Assembly (NCBI GenBank): GCA_022036555.1
Contig: CM039130.1
Location: 5,802,527-5,866,526 of the forward strand
Direction of reading: 5' to 3'
Origin: Microstegium vimineum
Lineage: Eukaryota > Streptophyta > Magnoliopsida > Poales > Poaceae
Length of the DNA: 64,000 nt
Of the stretch, positions 19,903-32,305 are shown piece by piece (position 1 is the stretch's first letter; the number at the start of each line of letters is the position of its first letter). The notes beneath the pieces were generated by a model. It was not told the DNA's origin. It made no database searches and saw nothing but the letters and a program-made list of their open reading frames with translations. The translations under genes and the position numbers were made by a program.

Positions 19903-22900
19903 CTACTGTCTATCATCAGACTCAAGAGAAGAGAAAGCTTCTCGAGCCTTTGCAATATTCCAGTAACGTTGTTCCTCGATTGCAACCAACAAGGCGCCTG
20001 CCAAGCTAGGAGGATAGCCATCAAAAACACATCGGCTGCGATGATTCCAAATTGTCCATGCCCCAAGGATGATGAGCGAGTTGAGCTCCTTTTTGTGCGA
20101 ACCATCCATTCTGGACTCTGCTTTGGCCCACCACTAATCAAAGGAGGGTTCATCATGTTGTGGCGAAAGGGCATGCAGACCCACTCTCCTTAGCAAGGCA
20201 AACCAGAATTCTTGTGCAAACACACACGACATTAACAGATGATTGATAGTCTCTTCTTCTTGATCAGAATGGGGGCAGCTAGCAGGATGCGGGAGACCTC
20301 GACGAGAAAGCCTATCTGCTGTCCAACACTTGTTATGTGCAACTAACCACATAAAGAAGCGGCATTTACCTGGGGCCCAAGTTTTCCAAATACGCTTCCA
20401 AGGTCCGAATTCAATGGAACCAATGAAGAAACTCTTATATGCAGATTTTGCCGAGTATTGGCCTGATGCTGAGAGGCACCAGATATGAGTATCTTCCACC
20501 CTAGGCTGTAGAATTACCTCCGAGAAGATGTCTCATAGCTCAAAAAATTCGGTGATGATTCCCACAGTGTGAGCTCCTTGGATATCAGCAATCCAGCGAT
20601 GGTTAGTGAGGCTTCCAGCACAGTCCTCTTATTGGCTCGTCTCTTGCTAACGGTGCCAAAGATTTGTGGAGCGAGGTCAGCCACACATTGTCCATTAATC
20701 CATCTGTCTTTCCAAAATAATGTGCGAGCACCATCACCCACTTCTGAAGTGATTGCCGCGGCGAAGAGAGCTCGAACTGAATGATGAACCTGTACAGGAA
20801 AGATGGACCATGGTTTGTTGGGCTCAGTCTTCTGTAACCACATCCATCTCATTCTAAGTGCCCTGCCCAACCTTTGCAAATCCGATATTCCAAGCCCTCC
20901 AAGCTCTCGTGGTCGGCAAACCTTGGGCCATGTCACAAGACAATGTCCCCCTTTCACATCTTTGCGCCCCCTCCAGAGAAATCCCCTTCTAATTTTATCT
21001 ATTGCCTTGAGGGCCCATGCTGGAAGGTCCAGGGCCATTGCCAAATAGACCAAAGTTGAGGTGAGTACAAACTGGACCAGAATTCTTCTTCCAGCTCGAG
21101 AGAGCAAATCTGCTTTCCAACCAGGAAGCAAATCTGCAATTCTGTCAATTAACGGCTGGATTTGTGCTCTAGTTAATTTATGCAAAGACAAAGGTATACC
21201 AAGATACTTGCATGGGAAATCTAGAATTTCACATGGCAGGCTATTATGCAGCATCATAATATCTGTCTCTGAACATTGGATGGGAAAAGCATTGCTTTTT
21301 TGTAAATTGGTTTTAAGTCCAGAGGCTTCCCCAAAAAGTTGCAGAATGTCAAGGATCAAACTGATGTCACTAGAGGTGGGCCGAAGAAATAGAATCACAT
21401 CATCTGCGTACAATGATATACGATGGGACAGACACCTAGTTGCAAAGGGCTGCAGAAGACCCTCAGCTGAGGCCTTATCCACTAAATGAGCAAGTACATC
21501 CATTACCAAAATAAAGAGCATGGGGGATAACGGATCGCCTTGTCGAAGTCCTCGCTTGTGAGAAATCACCTGACCAGGGACCCCATTTAGTGTCACATGT
21601 GTTGATGAAGATGCTAGAAGTCCACAGATTATGTCACACCAAATGACACCAAAACCCTTCTTCCTCATGACTTCCACAAGGAAAGGCCAGGACACAGAGT
21701 CAAAAGCTTTCATTATATCCAGTTTAAGGAGAATTTGGGGCTGCTTCTGCTGGTGGAGAAACCTTGCCATCTGCTGGACAAGCATGAAGTTATCCTGGAT
21801 GAATCTCTTTTTTATGAAGGCACTTTGACTAGTAGAAACCAACTGGCCAAGATGAGAGGCCAGCCTATTTGCAAGGATTTTTGTGATCAATTTAGCGAAG
21901 CTATGCACTAGACTTATGGGCCGAAAATCCTTGACACTCCTTGCATCATCCCTTTTGGGCAGCAAGGTAATATAAGCTGTATTCAGGGTTTCCAGGTTTC
22001 TAAACTTTCTGCTTCCAATGGCAGAAACAGCGATCATGATGTCTTGCTTTTATAATTGGCCAGCAAGTCTTATAAAACTGACCTGTGAACCCATCAGGTC
22101 CTGGCACTTTGTTGCTCGGCAGTTGGAGGACAGTTCTCCACACTTCATCCTCAGAGAAAGGAGCATCAAGTTGCCCAAGCTCATGGGCTGTGATGTTTAG
22201 CTCATCAAGATTAATTGTCTGGTTTCTATCCACACTAGTCCCAATCAGATCATTGTAGAAGTTATAGATTGCTGCTGCCTTGCCGTCATGATCAGTGATC
22301 ACTTGGTCTTCATGAATCAGCTGAGCAATGAAATTCTTGTTCTTACGGTGTCGGGCATGAAGGTGAAATAGGGTAGTGTTGGCATCCCCATCACTAAGCC
22401 AATTAATCCGAGAGCGACATCTTGCAATTGTTCGTTGTAGAGAGGATAAGACCAAGGAGTGTTTCTTTAATTGATTATACAACCATTTCTCACTAGATGA
22501 CATAACTCTGATATCCTGGCCAATCTCTAGCATATGTAAGATTTCTCTTGCTAGTCCAAGCTGAGTACTGACATGTCCAATCTTTTTTTGACTCCAACTC
22601 TGTAGTCCCTTGGCAGTTGCTTTGAATTTTCTTGACAGGGTCTCAAAGGGGCAGGAAACAGCAGGAACAGCATTCCAAGTTGTCTCAACCACACCCTGAA
22701 AATCATCCAGTTTGGGCCAAAAAGATTCAAAATGGAACCTAGGTTTCCCAGCTTTACAATCTGTTAGCCCAAGGACCAGAGGACAATGATACGAATCTTC
22801 AGACGTCGCACTTTGCAGGAGGCAGTCAGAGAAGAGTTGTTCCCAATCAACAGAGCACGGGACTCTATCAAGCTTAACCAGTGTTGGTGAATCTTGCAAG

Positions 22901-23466
22901 TTGGACCATGTAAATTTACGGCCATGAAGAGGTAATTCTTTCAAGGACAAATCATTGATCAGCCTTCTAAATCTTTCCATCATACCACGGTTAAGGTTAC
23001 TATTATTCTTATCTTCATCTCTGTAAATGAGATTAAAGTCTCTAAGTATCACCCACGGTCCAAGGCAAGCAGCATGAATATCTCTTAGTTCCTGAAGAAA
23101 CAAGATTTTATTGTCATTGCCTTGCAGTCCATAAACACATGTGAGCCACCAGGCCTGACCACTTAAAGATCTAAACTGAATTGACACACTATGGGCATCG
23201 ACTCTAGTTGCAATAGCAGGTCCAAGAGCATGGCGCCATGCTACCAGAAGACCACCACTTGCACCAACAGATGGCAGCACTAAAGAATGATCGAAATCAG
23301 ACCCAAGTGAGGAAAGCAGGGTTCGCCGTGATACTTGCTCCATTTTTGTCTCTTGGAGACAGACAATGTCTGCTCTGACAGCATCAACAAAGGTGCGAAC
23401 AGAGCTCTGGCGTGCTACAGAATTGAGGCCGCGTACATTCCAGGTTACAATTTTGGAGGGATTCAT
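19903..23466 (-). pseudogene. LINE ORF2: endonuclease, reverse transcriptase, zf-RVT (broken)
   Basis: The endonuclease part begins MNPSKIVTWNVRGLN and carries LQETKMEQ, the AP-endonuclease-like fold. After a single-base frameshift near 22035 comes the reverse transcriptase with AFDSVSWPF, GLRQGDPLSPMLF and the catalytic YADD (about 21410). A second frameshift near 20515 leads into the zf-RVT segment (WKTWAPGKCRFFMWL, C-x-H pattern). A TAG at about 20134 interrupts the last block (NSLIILGAWTIWNHR). The intact enzyme would nick target DNA and prime reverse transcription on it. Two frameshifts and at least one nonsense codon make it non-functional. Confidence 0.9.
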
Positions 23467-23506
23467 CTTGATAATGGTGACAAACGACCAAAGAGGAAGA
23501 CCATAA

Positions 23507-25912
23507 TCAGGTCATCAGAGCTCCCTCATCAGGAACTCTCCATCCGAACAGAGCTGCCAGTGCTTGGATATGAGAGGCCGAGAGAGGCTGGGTGAAGAAT
23601 TTGGTGTATTCATCAATGGCCTGATCATCAATACCCTCCTGTTCACCAATGATGTCCAGCGATCTCATGACCCGCTTCTTGAAACGAGAGGGGGCAGACT
23701 GTCTTGGAGATTCAGCTCTAATGCCCGCAATACGACGACTGCGACGAGGAGCTCCCGGTGGTAGACGCTGTTGTTTCCTTCTAGATATACAAGGGGTTGG
23801 AGGATTTTGCTTGTATTCTTGCTGAGTCGCTTGATGAATTCCTTGCCTGCGTGTCGAGGAGAACATGTTGAGGGGCAGGTAGGTTGCTGGAGGACTTGAC
23901 CTGCCGCCACCTTCGACAGTAAACCTTGGAGAAAAATCTCGGCGATCTCGAAACAGTGGCTTCCTTTCGCATTTCTCGTGGTTCCTGATGCATAGGCTGT
24001 TCTGCCTCAGGCACATCCAGACGAGAAACTCGTGGTGCAGCACCTTCATCCCTGTTTTGCAGCCCATCATCCAGGAAGGCCTCATACACAGGCCCATCAA
24101 CAGGAATCGGGCTAACAGGGAAGGACGCATCCTCAGTATACCCATCAAATTGTGGCCTGGTAGTGCCATTACTTCGCCCGACAGCAGCCATTACTTCGCC
24201 CATCACCAGCGTATCAGCATCGCCGCTCGCCATAAGTTCAACAGCACGCGTGCATGAGACCTCGGGCAACGAAACCGCTATAGCAGTAACATCCCCACAC
24301 ACCGCAGACTTCGTCACCTCGATCTCGGGTGTCTCGGAACCAGCCACAGCCTCCTCCTCTGCCGAAGAACCAGCCGCCTCGGTCGCCCAGCCCTCACCGG
24401 CAGCAATGTCGGGCCCGCCTGTTAAGGAGGCGTGGTCCCAAGCCAACGCCGCCTGGGTGCGTGGGCCCAGCCGCGTGTGAACCGAAGCCCGCCCAGCCTG
24501 GCCGGGAGCCGAGGAGTTTCCCGGCGCCGCCGTCTGTGCCGGAGAAGAAGACGAAGGTAACTCGAGATTCCGGCGCCGGCGACGAGATTCCCGATCGTCA
24601 TCCTCGGGGGGAGGCGAGGGAGGACGGGCATGACTTGAACTAGGGCGATCAAGGATGCGGACAGCGACCTTAATTGGATAAGAAAGCATCCGCACCCCAT
24701 GTCCGTCCGCCAAAGGTGGCTCCACAATATCCAGCCGCATCTCGGAGGGAGGAGGGCAGGATCAGAGCACCAAGCCTTCACCCCGAACACGTCACGACGG
24801 TTGGCATTGTCAGGATGAACTCCATCAATCCAACAAAATTCGTCAAGGAGAATCTCAGCGGTGGCCATGCCCCAAGCATGAGCAGGGATGCCTTTGAGCT
24901 CCACTTCCACAGCTACCGGTAGACTCGCCGCCGAGGCCCGGAGAAACCTTGTCCAGCGCATGACATGGAGCCGGACTGTGGTATTAACGAAAGGGCGACC
25001 TCCATTGTAGACGACATTAGCTAGCTCGTCATTAGGCAAGATCAAGAGGAAGCTAGACGGGCCCCAGGGATGGAGGGTAAGCCGAGCTTCGTCGATCTCA
25101 AACCTATGGGCAATTGCAGTACGGATGAACTCTGAATCACACTCCCTCGGTCCCGGCAGCGAGGTGATGAGCAAGGCACGTCTCAGAGCATCCTCGCCCC
25201 GAGAAAGGTGTTTCCGATCGGTCGAGGACACGTCTTGGGGTAGGCAGAGCCACAGCGGCACCCGACGGCGCAGCCTCGACAATAGGCTCCGGGGAGGGGC
25301 GCCTAGGTTCTTCTTCTTCGCCAGTGTCATCATCCGCATTCGCCGCACCCGTCGCAGAACACTTCCGACGTTGCCGACGACGCCGCTTGCGCCTGTGTCC
25401 ACTTCCGCCGCCCGTGTCCTCAGGCGGCAGCATGACCGGTGACCGCGTCAGGGCCGAGACCTTTGGTCGCCAACCCAACTGCCAGCGGGCGTTGAAAGGC
25501 CCGGGACGCCGGGAAGTGCAGGCGCCAGAGAGATGTCCCAGACCGCGGCAAACAAAGCACCGGGACGGGACCGGCAGCTCGCAGCCTTGTGGGTTGTGGA
25601 CAGGCAATTGAAGCAGCACCCGCGCAGCGCCTCCGGTACAGGCCGTCGTGGAGGGAGCTCCCGCCGGCGACGCTCGCGGCGGGTACGCCGATTCTCCGAG
25701 GTCAACCAGCCCTCACGGTCAGGAGCGGCCTTCTTGGCGGGGGAAGCACGCCGATCACGCGGCCAAAGGACGATCCGAGCCGGCGCGCCAGGACGAGTCG
25801 ACGAGGTAGCACCAGAGGACGGGGCCGGCGCGTGAGGAGCAGCAGCCACGGGCGGGGCACCACGAACGGACAAGACGCCGCCACTCAGAAGGACGTCCTT
25901 GAAGGAAGGCAA
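23507..25912 (-). pseudogene. LINE ORF1: RNA-binding protein with zinc knuckles (frameshifted)
   Basis: It begins MPSFKDVLLSGG at 25912 and has two CCHC-like knuckles: CFNCLSTTHKAASC (about 25565) and, in another frame, CFVCRGLGHLSGAC (about 25545). A DUF4283-like domain follows in a third frame (about 25200-24750, with RLHVMRWTRFLRA and VELKGIPAHAW). The C-terminal end reads SASHIQALAALFGW before a stop at 23507-23509. At least three frame changes are needed, so the copy is dead. Plant L1 ORF1 proteins of this type bind element RNA. Confidence 0.75.
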
Positions 25913-26337
25913 ACCGTCCTCGGGAGAACGCTCAAGAGACGGGGAAACGTCCCCCCATCGCTGGGCCTTAGAGCGCCCAGCCGTAACGATGGGGGATCCC
26001 TCAGGCGCCGGAGAGGGAGGGGATTGGGTGGTCGGCGTGCCCGGAATAAGCAGCGTCGAGCGGCTGGTGGTGTAGGGGGACGGGAGGGGGTGGGCGCCGG
26101 GAGGTGGAGGTGGAACGAGAGCGGGAAGTTTCCACCATAATTTTTCTCTGTACTGATATGTGAGTGGTAATTCTTGTGGGATATATTGATGCTAGTTTAT
26201 GTTCAGAGCATTTTTGTTGTGCTTGCCTGCATGTGTGAGAATTGATTTGTTTTTCCTATTACTCTTTTCAATCCAGGTAGGTGGCTCCCATCCTCGTGCA
26301 TCTCTGTTTGTTTGGAGCCAGCCAAGTGTCTAGAAAG

Positions 26338-29300
26338 ATGGAATTGAACACCGAGAAGCTTCAAAATCGTTGTATCTTCTCCAATGAAGAGTCGAAGCCT
26401 GTTGTCATCTTCGATACTGATGATGTCGATCCTGAGGATGACGAGGGCACAGAACCCCAAGTAACCGTTGGTTTTGTAGAGGAGCCAAAGGGACCAGAGG
26501 ACTTGCATTATCTTCTCCCACAACATTTTCCCGATAAAGCTGGCGGTTCTCCGGTATGACATTAGATTTGCTTTATAATTGGATTGAACATTGATGCTGT
26601 TGAAAAAATTGCTTGTGTTGAAAAGTTTATGTTTCTGCTCATCAGGCCTGGCTTGATCCTGTGAATTTGCCATCTGGCAAGTCAAGCAGCTGTGACTTCT
26701 GTGGCAATCCACTGCGTTTTGTTCTCCAGGTTTGGTTTTGTTTCACTAACAATAGTAGATGTACTGAATTGTTTATGTTCAGGACTGACAGCCAACCTGG
26801 TTGTTGATGTGCAGGTTTATGCACCAATTCAGTCACAGGAAACTGCCTACCATCGCACATTGTTTGTGTTCATTTGCCCATCAATGGCATGCTTACTTCT
26901 GGACCAGCATGAACAGGAGAAAGACAGGACAGTAAATCCTAAAAGGAGGTAAATCAAATATATATTTCTTTACTTCTGGTGTTTGAACCTAAATTTTGTA
27001 CTTCTTATTTTGGTCACATGGAGTCAATGGAATTGCAGTGTCAAGGTTTTCCGGTGCCAGCTGCCTAAGGACAATGCATTTTATCCACTTGAAGAACCTG
27101 AAGGGTGCGGTGAAACCTTCGAATCACAGTGTGCAGGAGGTAGTTTGCTGCTTCAGTTTTTTTTTTCCTATTCATTGTCTTCTCATGTAGTCACAGTATA
27201 ATTGTCTAACATCTATCATTGTGGGATGTAAATGTAAGATTCCTCTTGTCAGTGTAGTGCATTACAGTTATATAGTTCTTGCATATATGGTTGTAAAATG
27301 GAGAAATTATTCATGAGTTTTGTGCTACTGCCCACATGTTTCAGTGTAAATGCTCAGCCCATGTCCTTGTTTTGAACTCTAATTCTCCCCCCCCCCCCCC
27401 CCCCCCCCCCCCCAAAATTTCCCAGACAGCTGCTAAGATTATCCATAGTCATGCGTTTTGCACACATGACTTAAAGTGTGACAATAATTTTCTAGTACCT
27501 TACTACTTTAGCGATTACGTATGTGCCAACATAACTCCTAAGTCAAATTAGTAATAATTGTAGTAAATTGTAAGCAATTGAATCATATCTTTTAAATGTT
27601 TATATTAGGAATGAGACCTCAACTATGCCATTGGTGTGGTACGTGGAAAGGCGAAAATTGTTGTGGCCATTGTAGGAAAGCATACTATTGTTCCAAGAAG
27701 CATCAGGTATACACTAATCAGGCAATCACAGTGCTGTTCTAAATTGATCTATTTGCAGCTCCTCCTGGATAATTAGAAATCACTGTTTTGAGAATCACAT
27801 AAATGTTCTTATTCAGGAACTGCACTGGCGCACTAGTCACAAGAGTGAATGCCTTCAAGTGCTTTGTTCACCAAATGCTTCTACTTCTATTCTGGCAGAT
27901 GACGGAAGAGGTAATTATATTTTTAGTGTGCTCTTTATTTCTTATAAAGGTCATATCTGGTTGCCTCATGAACTTTTTTTTTGTGTGCCAATATTTCCAG
28001 TATTTGCTGGCACCTCATGGCCTGAATATATGGTTGTCGATGAACCTGAAAAGGCACCCTGTTTCAATAAATTTGGTGGCAATACATCAGGATTGTCTGT
28101 GGTGCATGGGCAAAATCAATCAGATAACATGCTTTCATGGATGGACGAGTTTGAGGTTTTTGTTTTCCTTCTATGCGTTAATATTTTATTTTATTTTCTA
28201 AGTACCAGTGTTGCTCTTTTTATTTAATATACATTTTATTTGAAGGCTGATGCCGACAACAGATGTTGGGCATCTTTTCTGGAGCGTATCTCGAGGGACC
28301 CGCAACAAGTGTTGAGGTGGGTCTTGTGCCTTCTACTCATGTTCTTGGTAGGCTAAATAAAGCAGCACTGTATGGATTTGTTATATTCATCATTTTGATT
28401 TAGTCAAATTTAGTGGAGTTAATCTACTGAATTGCTTGTGCCTTCTACTCATGTTCTCGGTAGGCTAAATAAAAAAGTACTGTATGGATTTGTTATATTC
28501 ATCATTTTGATTTAGTCAAATTTAGTAGATTTAATCTACTGAATTGTTTAATATGATGAAGAGCCACATGCTTTGAACTTATCTACAACCTTTTTTATAT
28601 GCAATCACAAAACATGATCTCAGAATTTGAGCAAGGATTGACACACCAAGAGCTGTTTGTTATATGGTTCATCTGCCCCAGAGACCGATTTAGGGATGCT
28701 TTTCATCTTCATCGGTTGCTTCCAGATTCAGCTGTATCGAAGTTTTTATCTGATAAATCTTGGTGGCTTGGACTCTGCAATGTGCATGGGTAGTACCCTG
28801 GCTGCCTGGCGTTGATGAGCAAGACCACACTTTTACCCATACCTAAAGCATGCGTGATTTCTGTACTGTAATCCTTTGGATCTTCTTAGTTCTATATTTT
28901 CCCCTTGCCAAACTGCGCTTTTTATGAACTGCATCAGTCTTCTTTGTAGTGGAATATATGTTCTTTTGTGAAACCCTTATGATACTTATCATGTCAATAG
29001 TACACTAGTCATGTTCCTTCTGTGACTTTGAATGCCTATTTTTTTCATAATTACATTCTTACCTCAGTTCTGCTAGATTTCAAAAACTTGGCTCTATATT
29101 CCTTATGGTTCTTATATCTGCTTCTACTCAGCTCAGCAATTTTATTAGAAATAGGGCTACCTATCAAGGGGTTATGAAACAACTATAGGATTTGTGGTCG
29201 CTGGTGTTGGCTTAATTCTCAACATTTTTTATATGTGTGTTGTTTCGCCTTCATGTCTACTGTGCTATCCTCTTCTCCATCAATCATACCTTCATCGTCT

Positions 29301-31524
29301 TTACCACTTGATGCTCTTGAACACTTTAATGCTACATTTTTTATGCTCTATTGAAATGAAATACTGCATTTTAATGCTACACCTGTGGTTGCTGAAATAC
29401 TCATTTTACTCCAGCAGTTTCTGTGTCACTGTCAACGTTTTGTATAAACTAGTTCTAGTTCTTCCGTCCTCTTCCATATTTACAGCACAAAAATAGTTAT
29501 CTAGATTTCCTGTTCTCTACTATAATGTCTGTTGTTTGTTATGCAGGTACTCTACGAAGGCAAAGGCAAAACCTCTTTGGACCGTATCATCTGGATCTCT
29601 GACTAATGATGCTGTTATCCCATTATGCATCTATTGTGATGGTCCACTTTGCTATGAATTTCAGGTTAAACTGGTTCCATTTTCTAATATAACTTTTTTC
29701 AACCCAAGAAAATACTTCGTTGATATGCATGTCTTATGACCTGGCTTTTTTTCGTGATGAATTATTATTTATGCAAACTATCTGCTCCCTTTGTAACCCT
29801 ACTACTCAATAATTCTTGTTATTTTTTCACGAAGCAACTGGTTCTTTAGTAATACTACAGACATGAGACTACTATGGAGGCACATTGCCACCCTCCACGC
29901 ACTCAATCAAGAGGCAGGTAGGGTGAGGAAGAAAATCAACGCATTAGGCAAAGGTGCCATGACCCTTATTTTTCCTTTGGCGTAAGGCACAAAAAAAAGC
30001 AAAAAAAAAAACAACAACAACATGTGGTTGAGAAAAAAAATGAATGCTCCCCAGCATTATAACGGTAGCCAGACATAATTTTAGAATTGAACACAGAAGG
30101 TAAAAATCTTACCCTCCTACTGAACATGTTACGCATAAGTTTCATGCTTCCAAAGGAAAACTTTCTAATAAAGGGTGTGTTTAGTTCGCAAAAATGTTGT
30201 GAAAAAAGTACTGTAGCGTTTTCGGCTTTATTTGGTAAATATTATCCAAATATAACGTAACTAGATTCAAAAGATTCGTCTTGGGATTTACAGACAAACT
30301 GTGTAATTAGTTTTATTTTTTACTTATATTTAATACTCCATGCATGCGTTTAAAGATTCGATGTGATGGGGAATCTTGGAAAGTTGGGAGGAACTAAACA
30401 GGGCGAAAGTAATAAGAGAGTGGGGTGGGATAAGGCTGTCAAATCGTGCGGCAGCTATTAAATTCAGTTTAGATGGAGTGCATATCAGGTGCAAACGCAC
30501 TAAATGTTGGGAATGTGAAAATTTTCATCGTGAGGCGTTAGATCTTACATCTACGATCACGATTCAATTGGAAAGTTGCACGTGGCCCCTTCATCTCTTG
30601 GTAAATATGCAGATTCCCCCTCCCCTTTTCATGACTCTTGGACTTACACCATAGATGCAAGATCCAACAGCTTATATTAAAAAAAAATTCATATTTCCAT
30701 GTAACAGGTATGTTTGTTCTTGGTTCCTCACTGTCAAAATAAACGATGTAAATAGTTTCATAATGTGAAGAAAGTTGATAATTCAAATATATTTGGTCTT
30801 ACATATAGCATCCTTTCATGAATGACAGTATTTTACCACTAGAGAGATATGACATGCATTTGTGAATTTTCTGCTTTTGGTTGTATTTGTAGTATGGTGG
30901 TTCATAAACAATCTTCACTCCAATGTGTATACAGGTAATGCCACAACTGCTCCACTACTTCCATGTTGAGAATGAGCCTGACTCCCTTGATTGGGCGACA
31001 ATAGTTGTGTACATATGTCAAGGGTCCTGTGACTGGAATGTTAGTTACAAGGAAGAATTTGTGCAGGTTCAGTTATGTCCAGCTACAAGAACAACCTACC
31101 GTGGTATGACACTGATTTGTAACCTATGTCTTTTTAATTTTATGACGTGCAGTAGTATTAGTTTTCCTTCTTTTTTGTAATGTCACCCCAAATCAGGCTT
31201 TGCTGCTTTCATTTATTCATTCTATGTGTATCTGAAGTTGCATGGTTTTAGGTAGCTTTTCTGCACTGCTACATGCGATTTTAGCACACACACACAAAAA
31301 AAACCCCTATGTATGCCATTTTACCATTTTTTTCAGATTATAAATGTAGAGATATACACATGGAAGTAACTACTCCTATAGAGTAGGAAATAAATATATA
31401 TAGACGCCTGATTTCCTGAAACATGGAATTATATAGTTTGTTTAGCTTTATAAATTGATGCTGTGTTTTTTTTCACTTGTTAATGGTTTCTCTTTTGTTG
31501 TCAGGTAACCAAGGCTTTTCGTAA
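26338..31524 (+). CDS. PDCD2: PDCD2-like protein (programmed cell death protein 2 family, MYND zinc finger), 11 coding exons
   Basis: Coding exons are 26338-26553, 26646-26729, 26815-26948, 27039-27139, 27609-27706, 27817-27910, 28001-28155, 28246-28316, 29547-29664, 30935-31103 and 31505-31524. They join in phase to 1260 nt (419 residues plus stop), all with GT-AG borders. The N-terminal half holds the paired-cysteine PDCD2 module (CDFCGNPLRF near residue 90, YHRTLFVFICPSMAC). A MYND-type finger spans about residues 185-223: CHWC, CCGHC, YYCSKKHQ, HW and HKSEC. The C-terminal PDCD2_C domain ends in VQLCPATRTTYRGNQGFS. Family members escort ribosomal protein uS5 (RPS2) in ribosome assembly, in cytoplasm and nucleus. 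ATG 26338 is the first in-frame ATG of its exon; the more upstream open frame starts at a GTG. The gene looks intact but carries a LINE, a MITE and a MULE in non-coding parts. Confidence 0.93.
27387..27413 (+). repeat. Homopolymer of 27 C in a PDCD2-like intron
   Basis: An uninterrupted run of 27 C lies in the intron 27140-27608. Length may be uncertain in sequencing. Confidence 0.9.
28323..28546 (+). repeat. 112 bp tandem duplication in a PDCD2-like intron
   Basis: Unit 1 is 28323-28434 and unit 2 is 28435-28546. Both start CTTGTGCCTTCTACTCATGT and differ at only a few positions. The duplication begins five bases behind the donor at 28317-28318 but does not include it. Confidence 0.9.
30173..30404. 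mobile_element. Tourist-like MITE in a PDCD2-like intron
   Basis: The ends are GGGTGTGTTTAGTTCG and ggaactaaacagggc, an imperfect inverted pair. The interior has the AAAGATTCGTCTTGGGATTT and GTGTAATTAGTTTT motifs of a high-copy grass MITE. It lies in the intron 29665-30934. Confidence 0.75.
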
Positions 31525-31649
31525 CCAAGATTATTCGGTCTGAGCTATAGGTGCATGTGCATCTATCATGTTAGTAGTTGTAAAAGTTTCCTATGTTCGC
31601 TGGTTATGTTCCCATTTGCTATTTCTTTGGACATTGCCAGTTTTGGCAT
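31525..31649 (+). other. PDCD2: PDCD2-like 3' UTR, proximal part
   Basis: AT-rich sequence follows the TAA at 31522-31524. No AATAAA lies before the Mutator-like insertion at 31650, so transcripts probably run into the element. Confidence 0.5.
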
Positions 31650-31946
31650 GGGCACCACTAGCGCCCGGACGTCTGGCGCACGCTCGCGTCCGGACACCGC
31701 TCCCCACTCTTCGCCCGGATACGTTCCGCACGCCCCCAGCCGCTCAGATCGATCCCGCTTGATGAATCCGGACGCACCCGCCCCGCTCTCCGAGCTGACC
31801 CTGCCCGCGCACGAATCTGCCGCCAACATCCGCCGCAGGCATGGATCCGCTCCCCCTCGCTGCCAACACCCGCCGCGCCTGCAGATCCGCTCCCCCTCGC
31901 TGCCAACAACCACCGCGGGCACGGTACGGATCCGCTCCCCATACTG

Positions 31947-31971
31947 CCCCCCCCCCCCCCCCCCCCCCCCC
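31947..31971 (+). repeat. Homopolymer of 25 C inside the MULE
   Basis: An uninterrupted run of 25 C sits within GC-rich tandem repeats. Its length may be uncertain. Confidence 0.9.
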
Positions 31972-32002
31972 GCGAACGGATCTGCCATCGCTCCGTCCCC
32001 AA

Positions 32003-32305
32003 CATCGCTGCCCTACCCCTGGAAAACAACGAAAAACGATAAAACAAGGGTCAAACTCTACTGTAGCAAATTAACAATATGAAGTGAAACAAAAAAAAAA
32101 TACTGCAACAACATAGAAACATGTGATGCAACAAGAGAGAAACCAACTGGTGCACCATCGCTGCCCCTACCCCTGGAAAACAACGAAAAACAATAAAACA
32201 AAGGTCAAACTCTACTGCAACAAATTAACAATATGAAGTGAAACAATAAAAAGATACTGCAACAACATAGAAACATGTGATGCAATAAGAGAGAAACCAA
32301 CTATT
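32003..32305 (+). repeat. 153 bp tandem duplication inside the MULE
   Basis: Two units start at 32003 and 32156 (catcgctgccc). They share ATATGAAGTGAAACAA and ACATAGAAACATGTGATGCA with few differences. Weaker GAAACAA-type repeats continue to about 32480. Confidence 0.9.

Larger units (their letters stand above)
19746..26138 (-). mobile_element. L1-type LINE in intron 1 of the PDCD2-like gene, antisense
   Basis: On - the order is ORF1 (25912-23507), ORF2 endonuclease (23466-22000), reverse transcriptase (22037-20514), zinc-finger and RNase-like tail (20499-19903), then a 3' end with GATACGCAGCTCTCTTGCG, TTCGATAAATAAAAAG and a short A-rich tail (T-run from 19746 on +). This order and tail are those of plant L1 elements. 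The 5' boundary near 26138 is estimated, and no clear target-site duplication was found by eye. The element is probably near full length but dead. Confidence 0.9.
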
